DNA from: Paracoccus amoyensis
Lineage (GTDB): Bacteria > Pseudomonadota > Alphaproteobacteria > Rhodobacterales > Rhodobacteraceae
Assembly: GCF_014490725.1 (NCBI RefSeq)
Contig: NZ_JACOQL010000002.1
Location: 434,001-498,000, forward strand
Reading direction: 5' to 3'
Length of the DNA stretch: 64,000 nucleotides
Shown: positions 36,897 through 46,787 of the stretch, one piece after another
Layout: every line of letters starts with the position of its first letter
Numbering within the stretch: the stretch's first letter is position 1
The notes under the pieces: generated by a model
Seen by the model: only the letters and a program-made list of their open reading frames with translations
Told to the model about the DNA's origin: nothing
The model's database searches: none
Made by a program: the position numbers and the translations under genes

Positions 36897-39800
36897 CTAT
36901 TCGGCGGGCACCGCTGCCACTTCCTCCATATCCATGATCGGATAGGGCAGCAGGGCCAGCATCTCTTTCGGGCAGACTTGCAGGAAGTTGGCTTTCTCGG
37001 CCTCCCAATCCTGCAGGATTTCTTCTGCCCGGCGCGATCCGGTTTCCTTGAAGTGGCGTTCGACCAGCGTTTTCAGCTGGGTTTCCCAGTGATCCTGCGT
37101 GACCGGCACCATGACAAGGCTTTCGGGATTGATGTAATCGCGGGCGATGCCTGCGGGATCATACAGATAGGCCATGCCGCCGGTCATCCCCGCCCCGAAA
37201 TTCGCACCGATCCGGCCAAGGATCACCGCGACGCCGCCGGTCATGTATTCGCAACCGTTGCTGCCACAGCCTTCGATCACCACCGTCGCGCCGCTGTTGC
37301 GGACCGCGAAACGTTCGCCCGCGCGGCCAGCGGCGAACAGATAGCCGTCGGTTGCGCCGTAAAGCACGGTGTTGCCGATGATGGTGTTGTCCACCGCGAC
37401 CAGCGGGCTGGCCATTGGCGGCCGAACCACGATGGTGCCGCCTGACAGGCCCTTGCCGACATAGTCATTGGCATCGCCGCTGACCTCCAGCTTCAGACCG
37501 GGGGCCGCAAAGGCGCCCAGCGACTGCCCGGCGCTGCCGGTCAGGCGAATGGTCAGGTGATCGGGTTGCAGCTTGTTCCGCATGCCGAATTTCTGAACGA
37601 TCATGCTGGATGTGCGCGTGCCGACCGTCCGCTGCGTGTTGCGAACGGCATAGGACAGCTGCATCTTTTCGCCTTCTTCAAAGAAGCGCGCGGCATCCTT
37701 GACGATTTCGGCGTCCAGCGTGTCCAGCACGGCATTGCGCGGCTTGCTGCGGTCATAGACGATCTTGTCCGCGCCATCGACGGTGATCAGCAGCGGGTTC
37801 AGGTCCAGATCGTCAAGGTTCGCGGCGCCACGGCTGACCTGCGTCAGCAGATCGGCGCGACCGATCACCTCATCAAGGCTGCGTGCCCCGATATTGGCCA
37901 GAATTTCGCGAACTTCCTGCGCATAGAAGGTGATCAGGTTCACCACCTTGTCGGCGCTGCCGGTGAACATCGCCCGCAGCTTTTCATCCTGCGTGCAGAC
38001 GCCCACCGGGCAGGTGTTCGACTGGCATTGGCGCACCATGATGCAGCCCATGGCGATCAGGGCGGCGGTGCCGATGCCGTATTCCTCGGCCCCCATCATG
38101 GCGGCCATGACGATGTCGCGTCCGGTGCGCAGACCGCCATCGGTGCGCAGCGTCACCCGTTCCCGCAGGCGGTTCATGGCCAGAACCTGATGCGCCTCGG
38201 TCAGGCCCATTTCCCATGGCAGACCGGCAAACTTGATGCTGGTTGCAGGGCTGGCGCCGGTGCCGCCGTTATGGCCGGAAATCAGGATCACATCGGCTTT
38301 GGCCTTGGCCACGCCCGCCGCGATGGTGCCAACACCCGAAGATGCCACCAGCTTCACCGTGATCTTGGCGCGCGGGTTGATCTGCTTCAGGTCATAGATC
38401 AGCTGGGCCAGATCCTCGATACTGTAGATATCGTGGTGCGGCGGCGGTGAAATCAGCGTCACGCCGGGGGTCGAATGGCGCAGACGCGCGATCAGCGCAG
38501 TCACTTTCATGCCGGGCAGCTGACCGCCCTCACCGGGTTTCGCGCCCTGAGCGACCTTGATCTCAAGCTCTTCGCAGGCGTTCAGATATTCGGCGGTGAC
38601 CCCGAACCGGCCCGAGGCGACCTGCTTGATCTTGGCGCAAGGATTGTCGCCATTGGGCAGCGGCACGGAATGCGCCGGATCCTCGCCACCCTCGCCGCTG
38701 TCGGATTTGGCGCCGATGCGGTTCATGGCGATGTTCAGCGTCATATGCGCCTCGGGCGACAGCGCGCCAAGGCTCATGCCCGGTGTCACGAAACGCTTGC
38801 GGATGCTGGTGATGCTTTCGACTTCCTCGATCGGGACGGGCTTGCCCAGCGGCTTGATGTCCAGAAGATCGCGGATGTGGATCGGCGGGTTGGCCCGCAT
38901 CGTCTTGCTATATTGCTTCCACAGGTCATACGAGGCTTTGTCGCAGGCCAGTTGCAGCATCTTCATGGTATTGGCTTCCCAAGCATGCTTTTCGCCCGAC
39001 CGGCGCAGCTTGTAGAAGCCGCCCACCGGCAGCAATTCGATATTGTCGGCCGCAAACGCCTTGCGGTGCAGATCCTCGACCTTGGCTTGCAGGCCATGCA
39101 GGCCGATGCCGCTGATGCGCGAATGCATGCCGGGGAAATATTCGTTCACCATCGCACGGCTCAGGCCGACGGCCTCGAAGTTCAGGCCGCCGCGATAGGA
39201 TGACAGAACCGAAATCCCCATCTTCGCCATGATCTTCAGCAGACCCGCGTCGATGGCATCGCGATAGCGGCGCATGTTTTCGATCAGGCTGCCGGTCAAC
39301 AGACCGCGTTCGATCCGGTCGTTGATCGAATCCTGTGCCAGATAGGGGTTTACCGTCGTGGCTCCACACCCGATCAGCACCGCGAAATAATGCGGGTCGA
39401 TGCATTCGGCGGAGCGCGCGTTCAGCGAACAGAAGGTCCGCAGCCCTTTGCGGGTCAGCCAGCTATGCACGGCGCTGGTCGCAAGGATCATCGGCATCGC
39501 CACGCGACCCGCGCCCTGAGCCTCATCGGTCAGAACCAGATGCCCGGCACCCGAACGCACGGCGTCCTCGGCCTCGGCGCGGATGCGGGCCAGTCCTTCA
39601 TTCAACGCCTCGGAACCGGCATTGACCGGGAAGGTGCAGTCGATATGGGTCACCGCCTCGCCGAACATCTTGACCATTTCGCTGAATTCGCTGGTCGCGA
39701 CAAACGGGCTTTCAAGGATCAGGATTTCGGTCTGGCTGCTGCTTTCGTCCAGCACGTTCTTCAGGTTGCCGAACCGCGTTTTCAGCGACATCACCCGCGT

Positions 39801-41435
39801 TTCGCGCAGGCTGTCGATGGGCGGGTTGGTCACCTGGCTGAAGTTCTGGCGGAAGAAATGGCTCATCGGGCGATACTGGTTCGACAGCACCGCGGGCGGC
39901 GTGTCATCCCCCATCGAGGCGAGGGATTCCTTGCCATCCTCGGCCATGGGGGCAAGGATCTGTTCCAGATCTTCCATGGTGTAACCGGCGGCGGTCTGGC
40001 GACGGCGCAGGTCTTCGGCGGCAAAGCGTGGCAATTCGGGCAGATCGCGCATGATGTCGTTCAGATCGACGACTTTTTCGATCCATTCGCCAAAGGGCTG
40101 ACTGCCCGCCAGACGATCCTTGATGTCGGAATCGTGGTAAAGCTTGCCTTCCCACATATCGACCGCGATCATCTGACCCGGCCCAAGCGCGCCTTTTTCG
40201 CGCACATCATGTTCGTTGATCGGCACCATGCCAACCTCGGACCCTGCAATCAGCAGGTTGTCCCCGGTGACGACATAGCGCATCGGGCGCAGGCCGTTGC
40301 GGTCCAGACCACCACAGACCCAACGACCATCGGTCATCGCAAGTGCTGCGGGGCCGTCCCACGGTTCCATCACGGCGTTGCAATAGGCATACATGTCGGC
40401 CCAGGCCTTGGGCATGTCGGTGGTGGCCTTCGACCAGCTTTCCGGCACCAGCATCGTCTTGGTCATCGGCGCCGAACGGCCAGAGCGGACCATCACCTCG
40501 AACACGGCATCCAGCGCGGCGGAATCCGACGAACCGGCAGGGACGATCGGCTTGATATCCTCGGCCATTTCGCCAAAGGCGCTGCTGGCCATGCGGATTT
40601 CGTGGCTTTTCAGCCAGTTCAGGTTGCCCTTCAGCGTGTTGATTTCCCCGTTATGGGCCAACATGCGGAACGGTTGCGCCAGCCACCATTGCGGAAAGGT
40701 GTTGGTCGAATAGCGCTGGTGATACAGCGCAAAGGTGGATTCGAAGCGTTCATCCTTCAGGTCGGGATAAAACTCGGCCACCTGTTCGGCCAGCATCATG
40801 CCCTTGTAGATGATCGAGCGGCAGGACAGCGAACAGAAGTAAAGCTGCGTGACCTGTGCCGCGATGGCGGCTTTTTCGATCCTGCGGCGGATGATGTAAA
40901 GCTCGCGCTCGAACTGGACCTGATCGATGTCCTTTTCGCAGCGGATCAGGATCTGTTCGATCTCGGGGCGGGTGGCGTTGGCCTTTTCGCCCAGAACCGC
41001 GGTGTTCACCGGCACGTGGCGCCAGCCATAGATGTAATGGCCCATGCGCAGAACTTCGGATTCCACGATGGTCCGGCAGGTTTCCTGCTGGGCGAAATTG
41101 GTGCGGGGCAGGAAAACCTGACCAACAGCGATCAGCTTGTCCTTGTCAGGCTCGTGGCCGGTGCGGCGGATCTGGTCATAGAAAAAAGGGACGGGGATCT
41201 GCACATGGATGCCCGCGCCGTCACCGGTCTTGCCATCCGCATCAACGGCACCACGGTGCCAGATCGCTTTCAGCGCGTCGATACCGTTCTGCACCACCTT
41301 GCGGCTGGGCTTGCCGTCGATATCGACCACAAAGCCCACACCGCAGGACGAATGTTCGTCATCATGCCGGTAAAGGCTGTGTTCGGCCATCCAGTCGCGG
41401 CGGGCCTGTTCGTCCTGCTGCCAATCCTTGCTCAT
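36897..41435 (-). CDS. gltB: Glutamate synthase large subunit
   Basis: The 1,512-residue NADPH-GOGAT alpha subunit transfers the glutamine amide to 2-oxoglutarate. The first 30 residues are a propeptide: C31, in SSCGVGF, becomes the N-terminal nucleophile of the glutaminase domain after cleavage. The FMN synthase domain contains the 3Fe-4S motif C-x5-C-x4-C in GCIMVRQCQSNTCPVGVC. The C-terminal GXGXG beta-helix is seen as GSNGCEYMTGGVAVILG. AAAGGG precedes the ATG. Its start overlaps the stop of the unknown upstream gene by four bases (ATGA). Confidence 0.96.
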   Translation of the reverse strand: MSKDWQQDEQARRDWMAEHSLYRHDDEHSSCGVGFVVDIDGKPSRKVVQNGIDALKAIWHRGAVDADGKTGDGAGIHVQIPVPFFYDQIRRTGHEPDKDKLIAVGQVFLPRTNFAQQETCRTIVESEVLRMGHYIYGWRHVPVNTAVLGEKANATRPEIEQILIRCEKDIDQVQFERELYIIRRRIEKAAIAAQVTQLYFCSLSCRSIIYKGMMLAEQVAEFYPDLKDERFESTFALYHQRYSTNTFPQWWLAQPFRMLAHNGEINTLKGNLNWLKSHEIRMASSAFGEMAEDIKPIVPAGSSDSAALDAVFEVMVRSGRSAPMTKTMLVPESWSKATTDMPKAWADMYAYCNAVMEPWDGPAALAMTDGRWVCGGLDRNGLRPMRYVVTGDNLLIAGSEVGMVPINEHDVREKGALGPGQMIAVDMWEGKLYHDSDIKDRLAGSQPFGEWIEKVVDLNDIMRDLPELPRFAAEDLRRRQTAAGYTMEDLEQILAPMAEDGKESLASMGDDTPPAVLSNQYRPMSHFFRQNFSQVTNPPIDSLRETRVMSLKTRFGNLKNVLDESSSQTEILILESPFVATSEFSEMVKMFGEAVTHIDCTFPVNAGSEALNEGLARIRAEAEDAVRSGAGHLVLTDEAQGAGRVAMPMILATSAVHSWLTRKGLRTFCSLNARSAECIDPHYFAVLIGCGATTVNPYLAQDSINDRIERGLLTGSLIENMRRYRDAIDAGLLKIMAKMGISVLSSYRGGLNFEAVGLSRAMVNEYFPGMHSRISGIGLHGLQAKVEDLHRKAFAADNIELLPVGGFYKLRRSGEKHAWEANTMKMLQLACDKASYDLWKQYSKTMRANPPIHIRDLLDIKPLGKPVPIEEVESITSIRKRFVTPGMSLGALSPEAHMTLNIAMNRIGAKSDSGEGGEDPAHSVPLPNGDNPCAKIKQVASGRFGVTAEYLNACEELEIKVAQGAKPGEGGQLPGMKVTALIARLRHSTPGVTLISPPPHHDIYSIEDLAQLIYDLKQINPRAKITVKLVASSGVGTIAAGVAKAKADVILISGHNGGTGASPATSIKFAGLPWEMGLTEAHQVLAMNRLRERVTLRTDGGLRTGRDIVMAAMMGAEEYGIGTAALIAMGCIMVRQCQSNTCPVGVCTQDEKLRAMFTGSADKVVNLITFYAQEVREILANIGARSLDEVIGRADLLTQVSRGAANLDDLDLNPLLITVDGADKIVYDRSKPRNAVLDTLDAEIVKDAARFFEEGEKMQLSYAVRNTQRTVGTRTSSMIVQKFGMRNKLQPDHLTIRLTGSAGQSLGAFAAPGLKLEVSGDANDYVGKGLSGGTIVVRPPMASPLVAVDNTIIGNTVLYGATDGYLFAAGRAGERFAVRNSGATVVIEGCGSNGCEYMTGGVAVILGRIGANFGAGMTGGMAYLYDPAGIARDYINPESLVMVPVTQDHWETQLKTLVERHFKETGSRRAEEILQDWEAEKANFLQVCPKEMLALLPYPIMDMEEVAAVPAE

Positions 41436-42226
41436 AGCTGGGCCCTTTCTTGCAGAAGCTGCGTCATCATCTGATCGCAGTCGAATTGCGGAGTCGTTTC
41501 GCCGTAACCTTCCTCATCGGGAAAGCTGAACAGGACCGGGCTGTCGTTTGTCTCGGTCCGCTGGCCGGTCCAGTCCGTGCCAACCTCGGTGCCGCCCAGA
41601 AAGCGGCCGAGATCGCGGTTGATATATTGCTGGCCGCTGCGCTTGATCAGCACATCGCCCGCGGCGTTGAAGGTGGTCAGCTGAAAGCGGGTTTCTTCCA
41701 GCTCGACCCCGTCGATGGTGACTTTGCGGCCGGTCAGCTTGTCTTGTCCGACGCGGTGCAGACGCTCACCGGTGTTGGATTCTGTCCAGAAATCAAAGTC
41801 ATCCATGCCGGTTTCCAGCAGGGTGCTGTAGCTGGCATGGTCGCGCGCCTCGGCGATCAGGCGGTCCTTGATCCCGGTGCGGTGGCTGTAGCTTTCCATC
41901 CAGCGGGTTTCGGCGTCGATGCGCGATTCATAGGTCAGCCCGTCCTTGTCAAAGATCGCCGTGCGCTGATCGCCCGCCGCATCGTGGCTGCACTGATAGA
42001 ACTGGCTGACGGTGCAGCTGCGATTTTGCACCGTAACTGTCAGCGTGCATCCCTGCGGGGGCGAAAACGTGCCCGCGCGGGTGATCTGCGGGATCAGGGT
42101 CGCAGCGACAATGGCTGCCGCGCCCAGCAGAAGGGGCAGGGTTACTGACCCGTTTTTTTGACGGGTGATCGCAATGGCCTTTGCCCTGTGGACGGCTTGT
42201 GTACGGGTTGTGTACGCTTTGTGCAT
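41432..42226 (-). CDS. Unknown exported protein between gltD and gltB
   Basis: I do not recognise this 264-residue protein. The ATG at 42226 follows AGGGGGA. A long basic n-region is followed by a hydrophobic stretch (LPLLLGAAAIVAATLIP), so it is probably exported or membrane-anchored. Cysteines appear in QGCTLTV, RSCTVSQFYQC and FDCDQMM. The gene sits 13 bases after gltD and overlaps gltB by four bases. It must be co-expressed with glutamate synthase, but nothing in the sequence explains why. Confidence 0.75.
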   Translation of the reverse strand: MHKAYTTRTQAVHRAKAIAITRQKNGSVTLPLLLGAAAIVAATLIPQITRAGTFSPPQGCTLTVTVQNRSCTVSQFYQCSHDAAGDQRTAIFDKDGLTYESRIDAETRWMESYSHRTGIKDRLIAEARDHASYSTLLETGMDDFDFWTESNTGERLHRVGQDKLTGRKVTIDGVELEETRFQLTTFNAAGDVLIKRSGQQYINRDLGRFLGGTEVGTDWTGQRTETNDSPVLFSFPDEEGYGETTPQFDCDQMMTQLLQERAQL

Positions 42227-42239
42227 CAACGATTCCCCC

Positions 42240-43724
42240 TCATTCGGCGGCAACGCGCGCGTCACCGTTCAGAAAGTTTGCAATGGATTCCGCCGCCTCG
42301 CGCCCGTCGCGAATCGCCCAGACGACAAGGCTGGCACCGCGCACAATATCCCCGACGGCATAGACGCCGGGCAGTGTGGTCTTGTGCGTCTGGAAATCGG
42401 CCTTGATCGTGCCCCAACGGGTGACTTCCAGCCCATCGACACCCCATAGTTTCGGCAGGTCTTCGGGTTCAAAGCCAAGCGCCTTGATGACCAGTTCGAC
42501 GGGTTCATCGTAATCCGCACCGTCGATCAGTTCGGGTGACTGGCGGCCCGACACGTCCGGTGCGCCAAGGCGCATCTTCTGAATGCGGACGCTGGCGATT
42601 TGCGGCAGGCCGGCGACATCGGTTTCTTCCGCCTCGGCCGCGATGCCGGTCACATGGCCCGCAAAGGCGCCCGGTGCCGACAGCCAGACGAATTCAACGC
42701 CCTCTTCCTCGGCGTTCTGCACCTCGCGTTGCGATCCGGGCATGTTGGCACGGTCACGGCGATACAGGCATTTCACCGATTGCGCGCCCTGACGGATGGC
42801 AGTGCGCACGCAGTCCATGGCGGTGTCGCCGCCGCCGATCACGACAACGCGCTTGCCATTGGCGTTCAGCTCTCCATCCTGGTAATCGGGCACGTCATCG
42901 CCGAATTCGACCTTGTTGCTGGCGGTCAGATAGTCGATGGCGCTGACGACGCCGCCCGCATCGGCATTGTCCAGATCCAGATCGCGGGTCTTGTAGACGC
43001 CGGTGGCGATCAGGACCGCATCATGCTTGCCCCGGATCGCGTCAAAGCTGATATCTTCGCCGACATTGCAGTTCAGCACGAATTCGACGCCGCCATCCGC
43101 AAGCAACTGGTTGCGGCGCATGACCACGTCCTTTTCCAGCTTGAAGCCGGGGATGCCATAGGTCAGCAGCCCGCCTGCGCGGTCGTAGCGGTCATAGATC
43201 GTGACCTGAAATCCTTCGCGGCGCAGCATGTCGGCAGCCGCCAGGCCGCCCGGACCGGCACCGATGATGCCGATGCTTTCAGATCGTTCCTGCGCAGGCG
43301 TTGCGGCCTGAACCCAGCCTTGTTCCCATGCGGTATCGGTGATGTATTTTTCGATCGAGCCGATGGTCACGGTGCCGTGGCCCGATTGTTCGATCACGCA
43401 ATTGCCTTCGCACAGGCGATCCTGCGGGCAGATGCGGCCACAGATTTCGGGGAACGTGTTGGTTGCCTGACTGACGCGGTAAGCTTCTTCCAACCGGCCT
43501 TCGGCGGTCAGCCGCAGCCAGTCGGGGATATTATTGTGCAGCGGGCAATGCGTCTGGCAATAGGGCACGCCGCACTGGCTGCACCGGCTGGCCTGTTCGG
43601 CGGCCTTGGCGGCGGCGAATTCCTGATAAATCTCATGGAAGTCTTCGCTGCGCTCTGCCGCGCTACGCTTTTGCGGCATCTCACGAGGGGTAGAGACGAA
43701 CTTCAGCATCTTCTGCGTGGCCAT
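42240..43724 (-). CDS. gltD: Glutamate synthase small subunit
   Basis: The 494-residue beta subunit feeds electrons from NADPH to GltB. The N-terminal cysteine-rich region (RCSQCGVPYCQTHCPLHNNIP; EICGRICPQDRLCEGNC) holds 4Fe-4S ligands. GIIGAGPGGLAAADML binds FAD and VVIGGGDTAMDC binds NADPH. The start is either the ATG at 43724 (MATQKMLKFVSTPREMPQKR, family-like) or the ATG at 43742, which has a closer GGAAGG. It leads the operon gltD-unknown-gltB, and a palindrome lies about 65 bases upstream. Confidence 0.94.
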   Translation of the reverse strand: MATQKMLKFVSTPREMPQKRSAAERSEDFHEIYQEFAAAKAAEQASRCSQCGVPYCQTHCPLHNNIPDWLRLTAEGRLEEAYRVSQATNTFPEICGRICPQDRLCEGNCVIEQSGHGTVTIGSIEKYITDTAWEQGWVQAATPAQERSESIGIIGAGPGGLAAADMLRREGFQVTIYDRYDRAGGLLTYGIPGFKLEKDVVMRRNQLLADGGVEFVLNCNVGEDISFDAIRGKHDAVLIATGVYKTRDLDLDNADAGGVVSAIDYLTASNKVEFGDDVPDYQDGELNANGKRVVVIGGGDTAMDCVRTAIRQGAQSVKCLYRRDRANMPGSQREVQNAEEEGVEFVWLSAPGAFAGHVTGIAAEAEETDVAGLPQIASVRIQKMRLGAPDVSGRQSPELIDGADYDEPVELVIKALGFEPEDLPKLWGVDGLEVTRWGTIKADFQTHKTTLPGVYAVGDIVRGASLVVWAIRDGREAAESIANFLNGDARVAAE

Positions 43725-43789
43725 AGCTGCGCAACCTTCCATAACAAACCTTCCGCAGCCTGATTAAGCTACGGCTTCCGTAATGAAAA

Positions 43790-43804
43790 GTCAGCAGTGC
43801 TGAC
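43790..43804. promoter_or_regulatory. Palindrome upstream of gltD
   Basis: GTCAGCA-G-TGCTGAC: 7-bp perfect arms around one base, 66 bases upstream of the gltD start. It is a plausible site for a dimeric regulator of glutamate synthase. I cannot name the factor. Confidence 0.4.
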
Positions 43805-43874
43805 CTAAATGCGGGATTTTACATCCTGCGACGAATTATTTCAGGCTGGATCAATGAAAATAGGTCATCAATGC

Positions 43875-44678
43875 TTACATACTTACTGTTAATGCCAGCA
43901 AAGCCACGGCCCCGACGATGATTCGCCACCATGCAAACAGGGCGTAGCCGTGATTGGATACGTAGCCCAGCAACCAGCGGACAACGATCACCGCGCTGAT
44001 AAAGGCCATCACAAAACCGACCGCGATGTTTCCAAGAGCAGCAGAGTTCAGCACGTCCCAATTTTTCGTCAGATCAAAGACGAAGGCGCCCAGCATCGTT
44101 GGCATGGCCAGAAAGAACGAAAACTCGGCCGCCGAACGCTTGCTTGCGCCCAGAAGCAGGGCGCCCACAATCGTCGCGCCCGAACGAGAGACGCCGGGAA
44201 TCATCGCGATGCACTGGATAAAGCCGATCTTCAGAGCCATCGACAGCGGGAAATCCTCGGCTTCGGTATATTTCGGGTTTTTGGCCCAGCGGTCGACGAA
44301 CAGCAAAACGATCCCGCCCAGGATCAGGTTGACTGCGATCAAGACGGGCGTTTCAAACAGCACCGTCTTGATGAAGTCGTGCACCAGCACACCGATCACA
44401 ACGGCGGGCGCAAAAGCGATCAGCACCGCGGCAATAAAACTGCGCGCCTTCGGGTCATGCGGGGCCGAGGTGAATATCTGGAACAGCCGCGTGGCATAGA
44501 TGCCCAGCACGGCCAGCACAGCACCCAGCTGAATCACCACCTCGAACGCGCGACCCGGCGACTGAAAGCCAAGAAAGTGACCCGCCAGTAAGACGTGACC
44601 GGTTGATGAGACCGGAATGAATTCTGTCAGGCCCTCAAGAATACCGAGGACCGCGGCAACAATCGTATTATATTCCAT
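43875..44678 (-). CDS. uppP: Undecaprenyl-diphosphatase UppP
   Basis: The 267-residue inner-membrane enzyme recycles undecaprenyl pyrophosphate, the carrier for peptidoglycan and LPS precursors. [18 protein letters not shown] near residue 15 and [14 protein letters not shown] near residue 160 are the two catalytic motifs, and about eight membrane segments are present. Its ATG directly abuts the stop of the NDUFA9-like gene, so the two share a transcript. Confidence 0.95.
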   Translation of the reverse strand: MEYNTIVAAVLGILEGLTEFIPVSSTGHVLLAGHFLGFQSPGRAFEVVIQLGAVLAVLGIYATRLFQIFTSAPHDPKARSFIAAVLIAFAPAVVIGVLVHDFIKTVLFETPVLIAVNLILGGIVLLFVDRWAKNPKYTEAEDFPLSMALKIGFIQCIAMIPGVSRSGATIVGALLLGASKRSAAEFSFFLAMPTMLGAFVFDLTKNWDVLNSAALGNIAVGFVMAFISAVIVVRWLLGYVSNHGYALFAWWRIIVGAVALLALTVSM

Positions 44679-45662
44679 TTAGAGTGGGCGCAGATTTTTG
44701 GCCGAGCGTTTGATGGCGTCATACTGCCCGGAAGGGCGGAATGGCCAAAGATACTGGTCAACGACCGCTTCGGCGGCCAATGGCTCAATACCCAGATCTG
44801 CAAAGCCTTTCGCGTTCTTGTCGACCAGATTGTCTTGTGACAACAGGATCAGTTGATCTCGTGGAAGCGGGTTTTTCACGATCCCGCCAGTCAAGGCCTG
44901 AATGGCACCAAAAATGCCCGAGCCGATACGGGCGACCCACAAGGGCACGCCAACGATGGCCCGACGGCGATCGGTTTCCAGCAGGGTCTGCCTTGCAATT
45001 TCGCGCATGGTCACGATTTCCGGGCCGCCAAGCTCGTAAATGCCGGGTTGGGCCTTGCCTTCGGCGGCCAGCGCCGCAGCATGGGCAACATCGTCGACAA
45101 AGACGGGTTGCAATCTGGTTTTTGCGCCGACCACCGGCAGGATGGGGCTGATCGCCGCCATTTCGCCAATGCGGTTCAGGAAGCGGTCCCCCGGGCCGAA
45201 CATGACCGAAGGGCGCAGCACAACGGCGTCGGGACGATGCTTCAGCACGGCCGTTTCGCCCTCGGCCTTGGCGGCGATGTACTTGCTGTCGGAATCGGGG
45301 TCGACCCCAATGCCCGAGATATGAACGATCTGCTCGACGCCCAGATCTTTGGACAGGCGCGCAATATTTTCAGCGCCCAGAACAAAGATATTGTCAAAAT
45401 TGCTTTTGCCTTCGCGGCGCAGAATGTTGACGCAATTCACAACCGCATCGGCATCCATCATCGCCGCACGGACCGAGGCTTCGTCGCGGATATTGCACAG
45501 GATCGGCACGACCTGCCCAACGGCGCCATACGTGCGCGTAAAAAGCGCCTCATCCGGGCGACGGACCGCGACACGGACGCGCCAGCCATTTCTGGCCATG
45601 ACGCGCGCAACCTGTCTGCCAAGGAAACCTGACCCTCCAAAGATCGTCACAAGTTTCGACAT
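44679..45662 (-). CDS. NDUFA9-like NAD(P)-binding epimerase-fold protein
   Basis: The 327-residue atypical SDR opens with the dinucleotide site [17 protein letters not shown]. This is followed by [21 protein letters not shown] and [16 protein letters not shown]. It matches the complex I NDUFA9-like family found in alphaproteobacteria, which may help assemble or stabilise NADH dehydrogenase; no nuo genes are nearby. GGAGG precedes the ATG at 45662. A further 64-codon upstream extension is not family-like and is rejected. Confidence 0.85.
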   Translation of the reverse strand: MSKLVTIFGGSGFLGRQVARVMARNGWRVRVAVRRPDEALFTRTYGAVGQVVPILCNIRDEASVRAAMMDADAVVNCVNILRREGKSNFDNIFVLGAENIARLSKDLGVEQIVHISGIGVDPDSDSKYIAAKAEGETAVLKHRPDAVVLRPSVMFGPGDRFLNRIGEMAAISPILPVVGAKTRLQPVFVDDVAHAAALAAEGKAQPGIYELGGPEIVTMREIARQTLLETDRRRAIVGVPLWVARIGSGIFGAIQALTGGIVKNPLPRDQLILLSQDNLVDKNAKGFADLGIEPLAAEAVVDQYLWPFRPSGQYDAIKRSAKNLRPL

Positions 45663-45805
45663 GGACCCTACGCCTCCTTCGCGCCGCTTTTCGTCAGTGA
45701 TCATTACCCAAGCTGACAGGGCGCGACAAGATGCAGGCAAAAGCTGCGACAGAAAGACCCGTTTTGCCGCGATAAGCTGGTGCGCCCGGAAGGGCGAAAC
45801 AGGTT

Positions 45806-45835
45806 TTGACAAACTTCGCGCAACTTTTTTATCGA
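45806..45835 (+). promoter_or_regulatory. Putative promoter of tRNA-Leu
   Basis: TTGACA (45806-45811), 18 bases, then TATCGA (45830-45835), 50 bases before the tRNA. A weaker second pair (TTGACG, 17 bases, TAGAGA) follows closely. The -35 element is perfect; the -10 is only partly consensus. Confidence 0.4.
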
Positions 45836-45885
45836 ACCCCATTGACGGCCCCAATGACTGGCTTTAGAGACCGCCCTCACCACCT

Positions 45886-45970
45886 GCCCAGGTGGCGGAA
45901 TTGGTAGACGCGCACGGTTCAGGTCCGTGTGCCGCAAGGCGTGGAGGTTCGAGTCCTCTCCTGGGCACCA
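45886..45970 (+). tRNA. tRNA-Leu (anticodon CAG)
   Basis: The 85-base class II tRNA reads CUG codons. The acceptor stem GCCCAGG pairs with CCTGGGC, and CCA is encoded. The anticodon loop TTCAGGT puts CAG at 45920-45922, between CACGG and CCGTG. A long variable arm is present, as expected for leucine, and GGTTCGAGTCC makes the T arm. A strong terminator follows. Confidence 0.97.
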
Positions 45971-46016
45971 TAAACAAAACCCCCGGGGAACGCTGGTTCT
46001 CCGGGGGTTTGTTTAT
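45970..46016 (+). terminator. Terminator after tRNA-Leu
   Basis: A long near-perfect inverted repeat has outer arms of about 16 bp with one bulge and an inner GAAC/GTTC pair around GCTG. The descending arm contains GGGGGTTTGTTTAT, giving a T-rich end. Confidence 0.85.
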
Positions 46017-46145
46017 CTGATCATCCTTGATCTTCATGACATCCGCAGTTGAATCGAAACCATTCCCCATGGAGACGGTTTTTGCTGGATCATCGCAGGC
46101 GTTTTCGTGCTAGAGGCGCGTGGCACAGCAGACGGACAGGGCTTT

Positions 46146-46760
46146 ATGAGCATACATCTTTATCAAAACGATCTTCCCGACGATCTGGACCTTGGGTCGC
46201 TTGTCGCAATCGACACGGAAACCATGGGCCTTGATCCTCGTCGTGACCGGCTGTGCCTGGTGCAGATGTCATCGGGAGACGGGGATGCGCATCTGGTCCA
46301 GATCGAGCGTGGCCAGACCGAGGCGCCGAATCTGACCAAAATGCTGACCGACCCCAAGGTGACAAAGCTTTTCCACTTCGGGCGTTTTGATATTGCCGCG
46401 CTGGAAAACACCTTTGGCGTCGTCACATCGCCCGTCTGGTGCACCAAGATCGCGTCAAAGCTGGTGCGGACCTATACGGATCGGCAGGGGCTTAAATATC
46501 TGTTGAACGAACTTGTCGGCGTCGATGTCAGCAAGCAGCAGCAGACCAGTGACTGGGGCGCGCCGGATCTGACCGACGCGCAACTGGAATACGCGGCGTC
46601 GGATGTCCTGTATCTGCACAAATTGAAAGAGGCGCTGGAAGTGCGGCTGCGTCGTGAAAATCGCATGGGGCTGGCGCAGGCCTGCTTCGACTTTCTTCCT
46701 GCCCGCGCCCATCTGGATCTGCTGGGGTGGGGGGATGAAAACGACATCTTCCGTCACTAG
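46146..46760 (+). CDS. rnd: Short ribonuclease D-type 3'-5' exonuclease
   Basis: The 204-residue protein contains only the DEDDy exonuclease domain, without the HRDC domains of full-length RNase D; this short form is common in alphaproteobacteria. Exo I is D23-T-E25, Exo II has D82 in HFGRFD, and Exo III has Y149 and D153 in YAASD. It probably trims tRNA and other small RNAs. The start at 46146 is preferred to one at 46107 by homology. It leads into kdsD after a short gap. Confidence 0.88.
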   Translation: MSIHLYQNDLPDDLDLGSLVAIDTETMGLDPRRDRLCLVQMSSGDGDAHLVQIERGQTEAPNLTKMLTDPKVTKLFHFGRFDIAALENTFGVVTSPVWCTKIASKLVRTYTDRQGLKYLLNELVGVDVSKQQQTSDWGAPDLTDAQLEYAASDVLYLHKLKEALEVRLRRENRMGLAQACFDFLPARAHLDLLGWGDENDIFRH

Positions 46761-46787
46761 ATAGCCCCCATGAATGAAAGAGCTGTC

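Noticed and set aside
39390..41474. Open frame of 694 codons antisense to gltB, plus several other long antisense frames there
   Set aside because: gltB is unmistakable on the other strand. High-GC coding DNA produces long shadow frames; the translation is rich in His, Arg and Gln without motifs and has no ribosome-binding site.
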